Under the pieces are notes generated by a model, which saw only the letters and a list, made by a program, of their open reading frames with translations, was not told where the DNA came from and ran no database searches. From NCBI GenBank assembly GCA_041547565.1, contig JBFEUI010000001.1:1-64000 (forward strand): a stretch of DNA of 64,000 bases. Direction: 5' to 3'. Of the stretch, positions 43,777-53,101 are shown piece after piece. Origin of the DNA: JBFEUI01 sp041547565. GTDB lineage: Bacteria > Pseudomonadota > Gammaproteobacteria > Thiohalomonadales > Thiohalomonadaceae. Each line of letters begins with the position of its first letter. The stretch's first letter is position 1. The position numbers and the translations under genes were made by a program.

Positions 43777-44412
43777 ATGTCTGTCGACCTCACTAAACTC
43801 TCCTCACAAGAGTTGTTTGAGCTGGCCAAGCGCAAAGAGCAGGAAGAACATGAGGAAGCTCGCCGTGCCGCCCTGCGTGACAAGTTCGAGAAGCTTGAGA
43901 AGAAGCGCACCCAGCTGGGCGATGACCACAAAAAGGCCCTGCTTATCATCGACAACCAGATTGAAGACTTGAAAAAGCGTCGCACCAATATCGTCATCGA
44001 ATACGAGAAGGGTATCGCCGCGATTGATGCGGAATTAAGAGAACTACAGAGTCTACCCGAGCCGGCCGCGGAGAAAGCGGCTGAGACACCTGCCCGGAAG
44101 GACGAGGCCAAGCCGGCAACTGCAGCGGTGAAACAACCAGAACCACAGCCTGAGCCTGAACCCGCGCCGCCAGAAGCGGCCCCCTCAAGCGAGGCGAAGA
44201 AAAAGAAGAAAACAGACCATAGTGACGATGAGATCGTTGAAAAAGTCCTTGAGATAATGAAAACCCGGGTAATGATCAGTACCCCGATGCTCAAGGAGCG
44301 TCTCAGGGCGGACGGTTTCAGTACCTCCAACCTCAACAAGCTACTCGATAACCTGGAGCGCAAGAAGATCATCTCCCGCCGGGGCGGGGGCAACTACTCC
44401 CTGGCAAAATAA
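43777..44412 (+). CDS. Unrecognised protein: N-terminal coiled coil, Pro/Glu linker, C-terminal winged-helix-like domain
   Basis: A 211-residue soluble protein I do not recognise. Residues about 8-95 are a highly charged helical coiled coil (LFELAKRKEQEEHEEARRAA onward, heptad spacing of Leu/Ile). Residues 96-140 are a Pro/Ala/Glu linker (PEPQPEPEPAPPEAAPS). Residues 145-211 are basic then helical (SDDEIVEKVLEIMKTR, STSNLNKLLDNLERKKIISR) and end in RRGGGNYSLAK, like the wing of a winged helix. A nucleic-acid-binding dimer is an inference. It follows yffB by 30 bases with a good ribosome site (AAAAAGGA), so may be co-transcribed. Confidence 0.75.
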   Translation: MSVDLTKLSSQELFELAKRKEQEEHEEARRAALRDKFEKLEKKRTQLGDDHKKALLIIDNQIEDLKKRRTNIVIEYEKGIAAIDAELRELQSLPEPAAEKAAETPARKDEAKPATAAVKQPEPQPEPEPAPPEAAPSSEAKKKKKTDHSDDEIVEKVLEIMKTRVMISTPMLKERLRADGFSTSNLNKLLDNLERKKIISRRGGGNYSLAK

Positions 44413-44750
44413 CCCTTGGCGACACCCGCTCGCGCTCAGCACGCGTATGCATCCCCACAACACATCAGCAAATCAGTATATGCTGTCTTGCAACTGCTTC
44501 TTGACTGCAACGGTCAGGTTCATATCATGGACAGCACAATAAGTTGTGCCCACACAACATAGAGCAATAAGAAACAGGGCAGAGTCCGCATTATTTTCAG
44601 CGAACACATAATACCAGCGTTTCGCCAACGGCAACTGTTGCCATCTGCCTGCACCAAACCACTGCATTAATGGAATAACGCACAACCTGCCTCGAGTGAC
44701 GGCAAAGGGGATGTCACGGGAAGCGCTCGGGGATAAAGGTAAGCTGGCGT
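44413..44750 (+). promoter_or_regulatory. Gap before the GGDEF/EAL gene with a promoter candidate
   Basis: This 338-base gap has no convincing gene. A promoter candidate is TTGACT (44501-44506), 16-base spacer, TATCAT (44523-44528), each 5 of 6 to consensus, pointing at the GGDEF/EAL gene and giving a leader of about 215 bases. The sequence is more A/T-rich than the flanking genes. A minus-strand reading frame of 99 codons overlapping the next gene's start is unlikely to be real. Confidence 0.45.
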
Positions 44751-47492
44751 ATGACCCTGACAAGCAACTCAAGGCTCATCATCATCACGGGCTTTGCCAT
44801 CGTGCTGCTCACCCTCTCCTCCACCGGCTTTATCGGCCTGTATCAGTTTTCCCGCTACCACAACCAGGATGAGGCGGCCACGGCACTTTACCTGCAAAAA
44901 CGTGACCTGGTGGAAAAGATGCTATCGGCATCACGTGAACGAGCCATCAGCCTGACACTCATGCTCCACCTCGCTGACCCGTTCGAGCAGGATGAACAAC
45001 ATCTGCGCTTCAATGAACTGGGCACGGACTTTGCCGTGGCCCGACAGGCATTGATGTCGCTCAAACTCAGCGAACCGGAACAGGCTATCATGCGGCGACA
45101 GGGTAATAACGTGACCGCGGGCATAGACAGCCAGCATGAGGTGATCGATCTCATCTTCAGCGGTGCAACCGCCAAGGCGGGGAAATTGCTCACCAACCAG
45201 GCTATTCCCGCCCAGAAAGGCAACTTTGCCATCCTGCAGCAACTGGCCGACACCCAGCAACAACTCTATGAGAGTGAGGTCCATACACTCGCCGAGAACT
45301 TTCACAACAATAACCAGCGTTTCACCATCGTGCTGAGTATTCTGTCTGCATTTGTCAGCATCATCGTCACCTACCTTGTACTGCGCAGCATCAGCCATAC
45401 GGAAAAAGCGCTATTCGCCGCCAACGAGCGCTTCGACCTTGCCATGCAGGGCGCCAATGACGGCTTGTGGGACTGGAACATAAAAACCGGCGAGGTCTAC
45501 TATTCGCCACGCTGGAAAGCGATGCTCGGCTATGCGGACGATGAGATCGAACATAGCCTCGAGACCTGGGAGAGCCGGGTACAACCGGACGATCGGGAAA
45601 AAGCTGAAGCGGATATTGCCGCCCACCTCGCAGGCAAAACACCGTTGTATGAGAACATTCATCGCATCATGCACCGGGACGGCAGCTATCGCTGGCACTG
45701 GGAACGCGGTATCGCGGTACGCGACGAATCCGGCCAGCCCTGCAAAATGGTCGGCACCAATACCGATATCACCGAACAGATGGCGATCAAGGATGCACTG
45801 TTCGAGGAGAAGGAACGCGCACTTGTTACCCTCCACTCCATTGGCGAAGCTGTCATCACAACCGATGATATCGGCCAGGTCACCTCGATCAATCCGGTCG
45901 CCGAGTCGCTGATCGGCATCAGCAATGATGAGCTCAGAGGCTGTATGCTCAGCAACGTCTTCCAACTGGCCAGTGAACAGCGCCGCAGTCCCCTGGAAAA
46001 CCCGGTGTACCAGAGCCTGCGCAGCGGCCAGGTCACCGAGTTGCCGGAACACACACTGCTGTTGAACAAAGATGGCAAGGAGATCTGTATTGCCGGGTCC
46101 GCCGCTCCCATTCAGACACGCAGCGGCGAACTGATCGGTACGGTAATGGTATTCCGCGACATGAGCGACAGGCGTGAGATGGCAATGCGCCTGACCTGGC
46201 AGGCGACACACGATGCCCTCACGGGTCTGATCAACCGCAGCGAGCTGGAACGGCGACTCAGTCAGCTGATCGACAATGCCAGACTGGAACCGCTACAGCA
46301 CTCGTTCCTCTACCTCGATCTTGATCAGTTCAAACTGGTCAATGACATATCCGGTCATACCGCAGGAGACGAGTTGTTGCGCCAGCTCAGCTTTCTGCTC
46401 CAACAGCAACTGCGCGACACCGACACGCTGGCGCGCCTCGGCGGTGACGAATTCGGCATCCTGCTGCACGGCTGCCACCTTGAACAGGCGAAGAAGATCG
46501 CCGCCAAGATTCGCGACTCGGTCAAGGCGTTTCGTTTTGTCTGGCAGGACAAGACCTTCGATATCGGTGTCAGCATCGGCATTGCCCTGATCGATCAGAA
46601 CTGCGAGGGCATAACCAGCATCATGAGCGAGGCCGATGTGGCCTGCTACGCGGCAAAGGACCTGGGCAGAAACCGCTATCATGTCTATTCTCCGGATGAT
46701 GCCACGCTGGCACGCAGGCACAGTGAGATGCAGTGGGCCACGCAGATCAAACAGGCCCTGGAAGAGGGACGCATCATCCTTTACCAACAGGCCATACAGG
46801 CCACACGTTATGCCGAAGCATCCGGACAACATATCGAGATACTGATCCGCATGCTCGACAGCGACAACAAGCTGGTACCGCCCTCGACGTTCATACCGGC
46901 TGCTGAACGCTACGGTCTGATGGCGGACATTGACTTCTGGGTAATCGAACAGACGCTGCGCTATTTGCACCAACACCCTGAAACCGGACTGGTCTCCATC
47001 AATCTCTCCGGCAACACGTTCAGCGATGCAAAACTGCTGCCCGGCATCAAGAAATTGCTGCACACACACCAGGTCAATCCGGCCCGGGTCTGTTTCGAGA
47101 TCACCGAAACGGCCGCCATCGCCAACCTGACCGATGCCACTCATTTTATCAGCGAGCTCAAGGCGATCGGCTGCAGCTTCGCGCTGGATGACTTTGGCAG
47201 CGGACTCTCCTCCTTCGCCTATTTGAAAAATCTTGCGGTCGACTACCTGAAAATTGACGGCTGTTTCGTCAAGGACATGCTCGATAACCCCATCGACTGC
47301 GCCATGGTGGAATCGATTCACAAAATCGGCGAAACAATCGGCATCAAGACCATCGCCGAGTATGTTGAAAACGACGCTATCCGGGAGCGGCTCGAGGTGA
47401 TCGGTGTCGACTATGTGCAGGGTTACAGCATCGCCAAACCACGACCACTCAGTGAAAACGTACTGCCACTGAAGCTAACCGCACGGGGATAA
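44751..47492 (+). CDS. Membrane PAS-PAS-GGDEF-EAL cyclic di-GMP enzyme
   Basis: A 913-residue protein. Membrane helix at about 9-30, periplasmic helical domain 35-190, second membrane helix about 191-212, PAS 1 about 222-345 (closing HWERGIAVRDESGQ... TDITEQ), PAS 2 about 355-475, GGDEF 480-645, EAL 655-905. GGDEF is intact (564-568) with an RDTD inhibitory I-site (555-558), so cyclase activity is plausible. The EAL signature reads EIL (696-698), keeping the metal-binding Glu; SINLSGN, CFEITETAA, ALDDFGSGLSS, YLKIDG and AEYVEN are also kept, so phosphodiesterase activity is also plausible. It signals from a periplasmic sensor, with the ligand unknown. Confidence 0.95.
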   Translation: MTLTSNSRLIIITGFAIVLLTLSSTGFIGLYQFSRYHNQDEAATALYLQKRDLVEKMLSASRERAISLTLMLHLADPFEQDEQHLRFNELGTDFAVARQALMSLKLSEPEQAIMRRQGNNVTAGIDSQHEVIDLIFSGATAKAGKLLTNQAIPAQKGNFAILQQLADTQQQLYESEVHTLAENFHNNNQRFTIVLSILSAFVSIIVTYLVLRSISHTEKALFAANERFDLAMQGANDGLWDWNIKTGEVYYSPRWKAMLGYADDEIEHSLETWESRVQPDDREKAEADIAAHLAGKTPLYENIHRIMHRDGSYRWHWERGIAVRDESGQPCKMVGTNTDITEQMAIKDALFEEKERALVTLHSIGEAVITTDDIGQVTSINPVAESLIGISNDELRGCMLSNVFQLASEQRRSPLENPVYQSLRSGQVTELPEHTLLLNKDGKEICIAGSAAPIQTRSGELIGTVMVFRDMSDRREMAMRLTWQATHDALTGLINRSELERRLSQLIDNARLEPLQHSFLYLDLDQFKLVNDISGHTAGDELLRQLSFLLQQQLRDTDTLARLGGDEFGILLHGCHLEQAKKIAAKIRDSVKAFRFVWQDKTFDIGVSIGIALIDQNCEGITSIMSEADVACYAAKDLGRNRYHVYSPDDATLARRHSEMQWATQIKQALEEGRIILYQQAIQATRYAEASGQHIEILIRMLDSDNKLVPPSTFIPAAERYGLMADIDFWVIEQTLRYLHQHPETGLVSINLSGNTFSDAKLLPGIKKLLHTHQVNPARVCFEITETAAIANLTDATHFISELKAIGCSFALDDFGSGLSSFAYLKNLAVDYLKIDGCFVKDMLDNPIDCAMVESIHKIGETIGIKTIAEYVENDAIRERLEVIGVDYVQGYSIAKPRPLSENVLPLKLTARG

Positions 47493-47563
47493 AGATTAAT
47501 TGCTAATGCAATCCGGAACGCTTTCCCAGTACAATGCAGGCAACGTGACACTGGATATGGATT

Positions 47564-48694
47564 ATGCGTTCTACCCGCGATCTTGCCATCGAACTGCTCA
47601 AGCGCCCCTCAATCACACCCGAAGATGCCGGCTGCCAGGCGCTGCTCTGCGAACAGCTGGAAGCGCTCGGTTTTAATTGCGAGCCACTGCGTTTCGGCGA
47701 GGTCGACAACCTCTGGGCCCGCAGGGGCACACAGGGCCCACTGTTCTGCTTTGCCGGCCATACCGACGTGGTACCGACCGGTCCCGAAAGCGACTGGCGC
47801 TATCCCCCGTTCTCCGCGACGGAGGCTGGCGGGATGCTCCACGGCCGCGGCGCGGCGGACATGAAAGGTTCGATCGCCGCAATGCTCAGCGCCTGTAACC
47901 GCTTTATCGAAGCGCACCCTGATCATCCCGGTTCCATCGCCTTTCTCATCACCAGCGATGAAGAGGGGCCGGCGGTCAACGGTACCGTAAAGGTGATCGA
48001 AACGCTCGAGGCGCGCAACGAGAAGATAGAGTGGTGCCTGGTCGGGGAGCCGACCAGCAGCGAGAAGCTTGGCGATGTGGTGAAAAACGGCCGTCGTGGT
48101 TCACTCAACGGTCGGGTCACCATCTTCGGCACCCAGGGGCACGTGGCCTACCCCCACCTCGCGGTCAACCCCATCCACCTGGCCGCCCCTGCACTGGCGG
48201 AACTGGCCAGCATCGAGTGGGACCGGGGCAATGAATTCTTCCCCCCCACCACCTTCCAGATTTCCAACATCAGCGCCGGCACCGGCGCCACCAACATCAT
48301 CCCCGGCAGCCTGCAACTGCTGTTCAATTTTCGCTACTCCACCGAGGTCACACAGGAAGCGTTGCAGACTCGCGTCGAGGCCCTGCTCGATCAGTACAGC
48401 CTGAACTATGACATCGACTGGTCGCTCTCCGGCGAACCGTTTCTCACCTCCGGCGGCGCCCTGCTCGATGCCGCCTGCGACGCCATCGAGTCGGTTGCCG
48501 GCAACCGCCCGGACATCAACACCGCCGGCGGCACCTCGGACGGGCGCTTTATCGCCCCCACCGGGGCACAGGTGCTGGAACTCGGGCCGCTCAATGCAAC
48601 CATTCACAAGGTCAATGAGTGTGTCGCCATTGCCGATCTCGAGGCCCTGTCCAGCATCTATGAGGGGATACTCGAGCGGCTGCTGCTGAAGTAG
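47564..48694 (+). CDS. dapE: Succinyl-diaminopimelate desuccinylase
   Basis: A 376-residue di-zinc M20 hydrolase giving LL-diaminopimelate and succinate. Metal ligands are visible in [13 protein letters not shown] (His, then Asp pair region), [15 protein letters not shown] (bridging Asp), [14 protein letters not shown] (catalytic Glu and Glu ligand), [14 protein letters not shown] and the final [14 protein letters not shown] (His). Length matches E. coli (375). It completes the dapD-dapC-dapE branch on this strand, although a GGDEF/EAL gene intervenes. Confidence 0.97.
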   Translation: MRSTRDLAIELLKRPSITPEDAGCQALLCEQLEALGFNCEPLRFGEVDNLWARRGTQGPLFCFAGHTDVVPTGPESDWRYPPFSATEAGGMLHGRGAADMKGSIAAMLSACNRFIEAHPDHPGSIAFLITSDEEGPAVNGTVKVIETLEARNEKIEWCLVGEPTSSEKLGDVVKNGRRGSLNGRVTIFGTQGHVAYPHLAVNPIHLAAPALAELASIEWDRGNEFFPPTTFQISNISAGTGATNIIPGSLQLLFNFRYSTEVTQEALQTRVEALLDQYSLNYDIDWSLSGEPFLTSGGALLDAACDAIESVAGNRPDINTAGGTSDGRFIAPTGAQVLELGPLNATIHKVNECVAIADLEALSSIYEGILERLLLK

Positions 48695-48700
48695 CGCAAT

Positions 48701-48728
48701 TAAAGGAAACGGCAAACCCTGCCGATAC
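48701..48728 (+). promoter_or_regulatory. FliA (sigma-28)-like promoter before the calcium-binding protein gene
   Basis: TAAA (48701-48704), 16-base spacer, GCCGATAC (48721-48728). The match and the spacer length equal those of the MCP promoter at 3124, and both sites extend as TTAAAGGA. It lies 53 bases before the ATG of the next gene, giving a short leader with a good ribosome site (CGGAG). Confidence 0.55.
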
Positions 48729-48781
48729 TATAAAGTTTTCACCCCTCCGGCCGCTATCTATGCTGTAACCGGAGAACAGCA

Positions 48782-49744
48782 ATGGCCATCCCCCCAATCA
48801 ACCCCCAGATTCTTCCCGCCGCCCCCGGCCGACCAGCCGCCCCGGCTGAACGCATGCCGGTACCCGGTCGACCGCACGCCGAGGCCAACCGTCCCGAGGC
48901 ATCACCGGGACGCATCCCCGTGGCGCAACAGGGAGATGACGGCGACCCGTTGAAACTGTTCCACCAGATAGACCGACAGGTCAAATCATCCGCCGAGTAC
49001 CAGGCGCTGCGCCCGTTTCTGGAACAGGCGGGTCTCACCGATGGCGAGGATTCTGTCTCAGCCCCCGCCGGAGTAACCAGTGAAGCGGCCCTGGAGGCCG
49101 ACAGCGGGAGCACAACGAATAGCGTCGTGCAGAGTGAAACGGCGGTGGCCGCAACACGGTTCACCACGGTGGAGATCACCGTCGACCAGATTAGCTACCA
49201 GCGTGTCACGGTACGCATGACACAAGAGCCTGAGGCACCGCCACGACGCTCAGACCCCCTGGCCCTGGATCTCAACGGTGACGGTCTGCACACCACCGGT
49301 ATTGAGCATGGCGTCCACTTCGATATCGATGCGGACGGACACAGCGATAAGGTCAGCTTCGTCAGCGGCGGCGATGCCTTCCTGGCACTGGATCGCAACG
49401 GCAACGGTCTCATCGACGACGGCACGGAACTGTTCGGCGATCAGAACGGCGATGCGCACGGCTTTGACGCACTCGGCCGTTATGACGAGAACGGGGACGG
49501 GCAGATCGACAACCGCGACAGCATCTACCAGCAGCTCAGGCTGTTTACCCTGGATGCGGCCGGCCGGCAGCGGCTGGAGTCTCTGGCCGATGCCGGCATC
49601 GCCAGCCTGTCGCTGGACTACCGGGATACGGCAACCATGCTGAACCGCTACGACAGCATCGCGCAAAGCGGCAGCTTTACCCGGGAGGACGGCAGCCGGG
49701 GCGAACTGGGCGACCTGATGCTGGGATTCAAAAGCCGCGCCTGA
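48782..49744 (+). CDS. Protein with calcium-binding DxNxDG repeats, no signal peptide
   Basis: A 320-residue acidic protein. Residues 1-50 are Pro-rich and disordered; 55-90 may be helical; 125-150 has a beta segment. From about 160, four calcium-loop-like motifs follow: ALDLNGDGLH (161-170), DIDADGHSDK (181-190), ALDRNGNGLIDDGTELFGD (202-220) and DENGDGQIDNRDS (235-247), as in the C-terminal parts of RTX-type secreted proteins. No N-terminal signal peptide is seen. The residues after 250 (SLADAGIASLSLDY) match the same RTX-associated pattern. It could be a secreted or motility-linked protein; the FliA-like promoter supports the latter. Confidence 0.7.
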   Translation: MAIPPINPQILPAAPGRPAAPAERMPVPGRPHAEANRPEASPGRIPVAQQGDDGDPLKLFHQIDRQVKSSAEYQALRPFLEQAGLTDGEDSVSAPAGVTSEAALEADSGSTTNSVVQSETAVAATRFTTVEITVDQISYQRVTVRMTQEPEAPPRRSDPLALDLNGDGLHTTGIEHGVHFDIDADGHSDKVSFVSGGDAFLALDRNGNGLIDDGTELFGDQNGDAHGFDALGRYDENGDGQIDNRDSIYQQLRLFTLDAAGRQRLESLADAGIASLSLDYRDTATMLNRYDSIAQSGSFTREDGSRGELGDLMLGFKSRA

Positions 49745-49802
49745 AGACGCGCAGTGAATTTCTTCTACACTTTCGGTAGGCCAGTTTACACAGGCATACC
49801 GC

Positions 49803-52800
49803 ATGCTCTTTGCACGCCCACCCCCACCCCGCGACAAGCTGCTGGAGGTTATTAACGACGCCTACCGTATCGATGAAGCCAGCGCGCTACGTCCCCTGCT
49901 GGTGATGGCGCGCCTGGAACCCGAGCGTAGCGCGCGCGTGCTCGAGCGTGCCCGCCAGCTCACCGCAGCCCTGCGCAAACGTCTCGACCGGCACAACGGT
50001 ATCGAACGCCTGCTGCACGAGTACGACCTGTCCAACGAGGAGGGGATCGTGCTGATGTGCCTGGCCGAAGCGCTGCTGCGCATTCCCGATGAACAGAACC
50101 GCAAGTTCCTGATTCGGGAAAAGATCATTCAGGGCCACTGGGATCACCACATCCGCCACGACAACCCCTTGCTGGTCAACGCCTCGGCCTGGGGACTGCT
50201 GATCAGCGGCCGCTTCATCAGCATGGATTCGCCGGCCGGCGTGTTGCGCAGGCTGCTCAGGCGTGCCGGCGAACGGGTACTGGACCTGGCGCTGAACGAG
50301 GCGATGGAGGTGTTGGCCCACAGTTTCATCCTCGGTGCCGATATCGACAGCGCACTCAGACACAGCCGCCATGCCGGAGAGAATACACGCTACTCCTTTG
50401 ACTGCCTGGGCGAGGCGGCCCAGACCGTTGAGGACGTAGAGGAATACATGAGTGCCTATGAGACGGCGATCGCACGTATTGCCGGTACAGTGCACAGCGG
50501 GGACGGGCTGTATACCGCGCCCGGTGTATCGATCAAGCTCTCCGCCCTGCATCCCCGCTACCGGGTGAGCCACGCCGAACGGGTATTCGATGAACTGCTG
50601 CCGCGCATCCGCCATATCGTCCACCTGGCCCGGGATGCCGGCATTTCCATTACTATCGATGCCGAGGAGTGCGAGCGGCTGGAACTGTCGCTGCTGCTGT
50701 TCCAGCGGCTCATCCACGACCCGCTTTTCACCGGCTGGTCAGGGCTGGGACTGGCACTCCAGAGCTACCAGAAACGCGCCATGCCGGTTCTGAGATGGTT
50801 GCAGCAACAGGCCATGGAGACAGGGCGGACCCTGCCACTGAGGCTGGTCAAGGGCGCCTACTGGGACAGCGAGATCAAGCGTGCGCAGGAACTGGGGCTG
50901 GACAATTACCCGGTGTTCACCCGCAAGAACGCGACCGACGTCGGTTTTCTCGCCTGTGCCCGCTACCTGCTGAGCCATCCCGACAGTTTCTACCCGCAGA
51001 TCGCCACCCACAACGCCTTCAGCGTCGCCTATGTTATGGAGCTTGCCTCTGCCCCGGACCGTTTCGAGTTCCAGCGCCTGCACGGCATGGCCGAGTCACT
51101 CTACCCGCTGACCGCCGAGCTTTATCAACAACCGATCACCAGCCGTATCTACGGACCGGTGGGCAGTTACGAGAAGCTGCTGCCCTACCTGGTCAGACGC
51201 CTGCTGGAGAACGGCGCCAACAGCTCCTTCATCAACCAACTGGGCGATCTTCAGCAGCCGGTCGAGCTGATCGTCACCGACCCGGTGCTCAAGGCGCAAC
51301 AGAACCGCTGCAGTCCGCACCCGGCCATCCCGAAGCCCGCCGCCCTCTACGGTAAGCAGCGCCGCAACTCGACCGGGCATGAACTGAGCGACTATAGTGT
51401 GCTGCAACAGCTCGATCAGGCATTGGCGGCCGCCGCGCAACAGTGCTGGGAGGCAACGCCGATCATCGCCGGCGAACGCCCCTCGGGCCCGGCACAGCCC
51501 GTAACCAATCCTGCCGACCGGCGACAACAGGTCGGCAATGTGGTCGAGGCCGAGGTCCATCATCTCGAGCAGGCCATGGCCAGCGCCGCAGCTGCCGCCC
51601 AAACGTGGGATCGTAGCGGCGGCACGATACGGGCAAACTACCTTAAGCGCGCCGCGGAGTTGCTGGAAGAGCACACGGTTGAACTGGCCTATCTCGTCAT
51701 CCGCGAGGCGGGCAAGCCCCTCGTCGATGCGCTCAACGAGGTGCGCGAGGCGGTGGACGCCTGCCGCTACTACGCCAGGCAGGCCGCCGAGGAGTTTTCC
51801 CGCGGTGCAGAACTGCCCGGCCCCACCGGCGAACAGAACACTCTGTGGCTGCACGGACGCGGGGTGTTCGCCTGTATCAGTCCCTGGAATTTCCCGGTCG
51901 CCATCTTCTGCGGCCAGATCGCCGCGGCACTGGCCGCCGGCAACTGCGTGGTCGCCAAGCCCGCCCGGCTCACCCCTGTTACCGCCTGGCGCTGCGTGAC
52001 GCTGTTTCACGAGGCCGGCATTCCCGTCGAGGTGCTGCACCTGCTACCGGGCAGTGCGGGGGTACTTGCCTCCCCGCTCCTGCGCTCATCCGAACTGGCA
52101 GGGGTCGCCTTTACCGGCTCCACGGCGGCGGCACATACCATCCAGTCGCAACTGGCCGCAAACAGCGGCCCGATCCGCACACTGATCGCCGAGACAGGTG
52201 GACTGAACATGATGATCGCCGACAGTTCCGCCCTGCTGGAGCAGGTCGTCGACGATGTCATCACCTCCGCCTTCAACAGCGCGGGGCAGCGCTGCTCGGC
52301 CCTGCGCCTGCTGTTCGTGCAGCGGGAGATCGCCGGGCGTCTGATTGAGCGTCTGGTGGGGGCGATGGAGGAGCTGCATATCGGCGATCCGATCCTCATC
52401 AACACCGATATCGGCCCCCTTATTGACGCCAATGCTGTCGACACCCTGGAGCGGCATAGCGAGCGCATGGGGCGCCAGGGCAGGCTGTTGAAGCGACTGT
52501 CACTGCCGCAGGGCTGTGACCAGGGCAGTTATTTTGCGCCGCATCTGTTTGAACTGTCCGACAGCGCCCTGTTGCATGAGGAGGTGTTCGGCCCTGCGCT
52601 GCATCTGGTGCGTTACGAGGCGAATGCACTGGAACAGGTTGTAGACCGTATCAACGCCAGCGGCTACGGCTTGACGCTGGGCGTACACAGCCGGCTTGAG
52701 TCCACCTGGCAACAGGTGCAACAGCGTGCACGCGTCGGCAACCTCTATATCAACCGCAACATGGTCGGTGCAGTGGTGGGGGTACAGCCCTTTGGCGGCG

Positions 52801-52937
52801 AGGGGCTGTCAGGCACCGGCCCCAAGGCGGGCGGCCCCCACTACCTGCACCGTTTCGCCACCGAACGCACGGTCACCGTCAACACCACGGCCAGCGGCGG
52901 CAACGCCTCATTGCTGACCCTCGACGATAACGCATGA
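49803..52937 (+). CDS. putA: Bifunctional proline dehydrogenase/P5C dehydrogenase (PutA, short form)
   Basis: A 1044-residue PutA without the N-terminal ribbon-helix-helix DNA-binding domain, so it cannot be an autoregulator. Residues about 160-480 are the FAD barrel (SIKLSALHPRY, ITIDAEECERLELSL, LPLRLVKGAYWDSEIKRAQ). Residues about 560-1020 are the aldehyde dehydrogenase: ISPWNFPVAIF, VVAKPARLTP, IAETGGLNMM, GQRCSALR with catalytic Cys831. Position 722 is Arg where NAD-linked enzymes have Glu (KPA/S-E). It oxidises proline to glutamate and feeds the quinone pool. A weak hairpin GCCGCA/TGCGGC (52973-52987) follows the stop at about 36 bases. Confidence 0.95.
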   Translation: MLFARPPPPRDKLLEVINDAYRIDEASALRPLLVMARLEPERSARVLERARQLTAALRKRLDRHNGIERLLHEYDLSNEEGIVLMCLAEALLRIPDEQNRKFLIREKIIQGHWDHHIRHDNPLLVNASAWGLLISGRFISMDSPAGVLRRLLRRAGERVLDLALNEAMEVLAHSFILGADIDSALRHSRHAGENTRYSFDCLGEAAQTVEDVEEYMSAYETAIARIAGTVHSGDGLYTAPGVSIKLSALHPRYRVSHAERVFDELLPRIRHIVHLARDAGISITIDAEECERLELSLLLFQRLIHDPLFTGWSGLGLALQSYQKRAMPVLRWLQQQAMETGRTLPLRLVKGAYWDSEIKRAQELGLDNYPVFTRKNATDVGFLACARYLLSHPDSFYPQIATHNAFSVAYVMELASAPDRFEFQRLHGMAESLYPLTAELYQQPITSRIYGPVGSYEKLLPYLVRRLLENGANSSFINQLGDLQQPVELIVTDPVLKAQQNRCSPHPAIPKPAALYGKQRRNSTGHELSDYSVLQQLDQALAAAAQQCWEATPIIAGERPSGPAQPVTNPADRRQQVGNVVEAEVHHLEQAMASAAAAAQTWDRSGGTIRANYLKRAAELLEEHTVELAYLVIREAGKPLVDALNEVREAVDACRYYARQAAEEFSRGAELPGPTGEQNTLWLHGRGVFACISPWNFPVAIFCGQIAAALAAGNCVVAKPARLTPVTAWRCVTLFHEAGIPVEVLHLLPGSAGVLASPLLRSSELAGVAFTGSTAAAHTIQSQLAANSGPIRTLIAETGGLNMMIADSSALLEQVVDDVITSAFNSAGQRCSALRLLFVQREIAGRLIERLVGAMEELHIGDPILINTDIGPLIDANAVDTLERHSERMGRQGRLLKRLSLPQGCDQGSYFAPHLFELSDSALLHEEVFGPALHLVRYEANALEQVVDRINASGYGLTLGVHSRLESTWQQVQQRARVGNLYINRNMVGAVVGVQPFGGEGLSGTGPKAGGPHYLHRFATERTVTVNTTASGGNASLLTLDDNA

Positions 52938-53101
52938 GATATAATGCATCCATTGCGGGTCTACATTACCGCGCCGCAAGCTGCGGCAATTTGACGCGGG
53001 CGCAGTGACGATACGACGACAGACGCACCTGGGGCTACGCGCGTGCCACCCGACCCTCGTTTGTTATTGTCCCCCCCTTTAACGCATGACAATTTCGTTT
53101 T

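Noticed and set aside
44473..44772. A 99-codon minus-strand open frame before the GGDEF/EAL gene
   Set aside because: It overlaps the start of that gene, has odd composition and no ribosome site; treated as intergenic.
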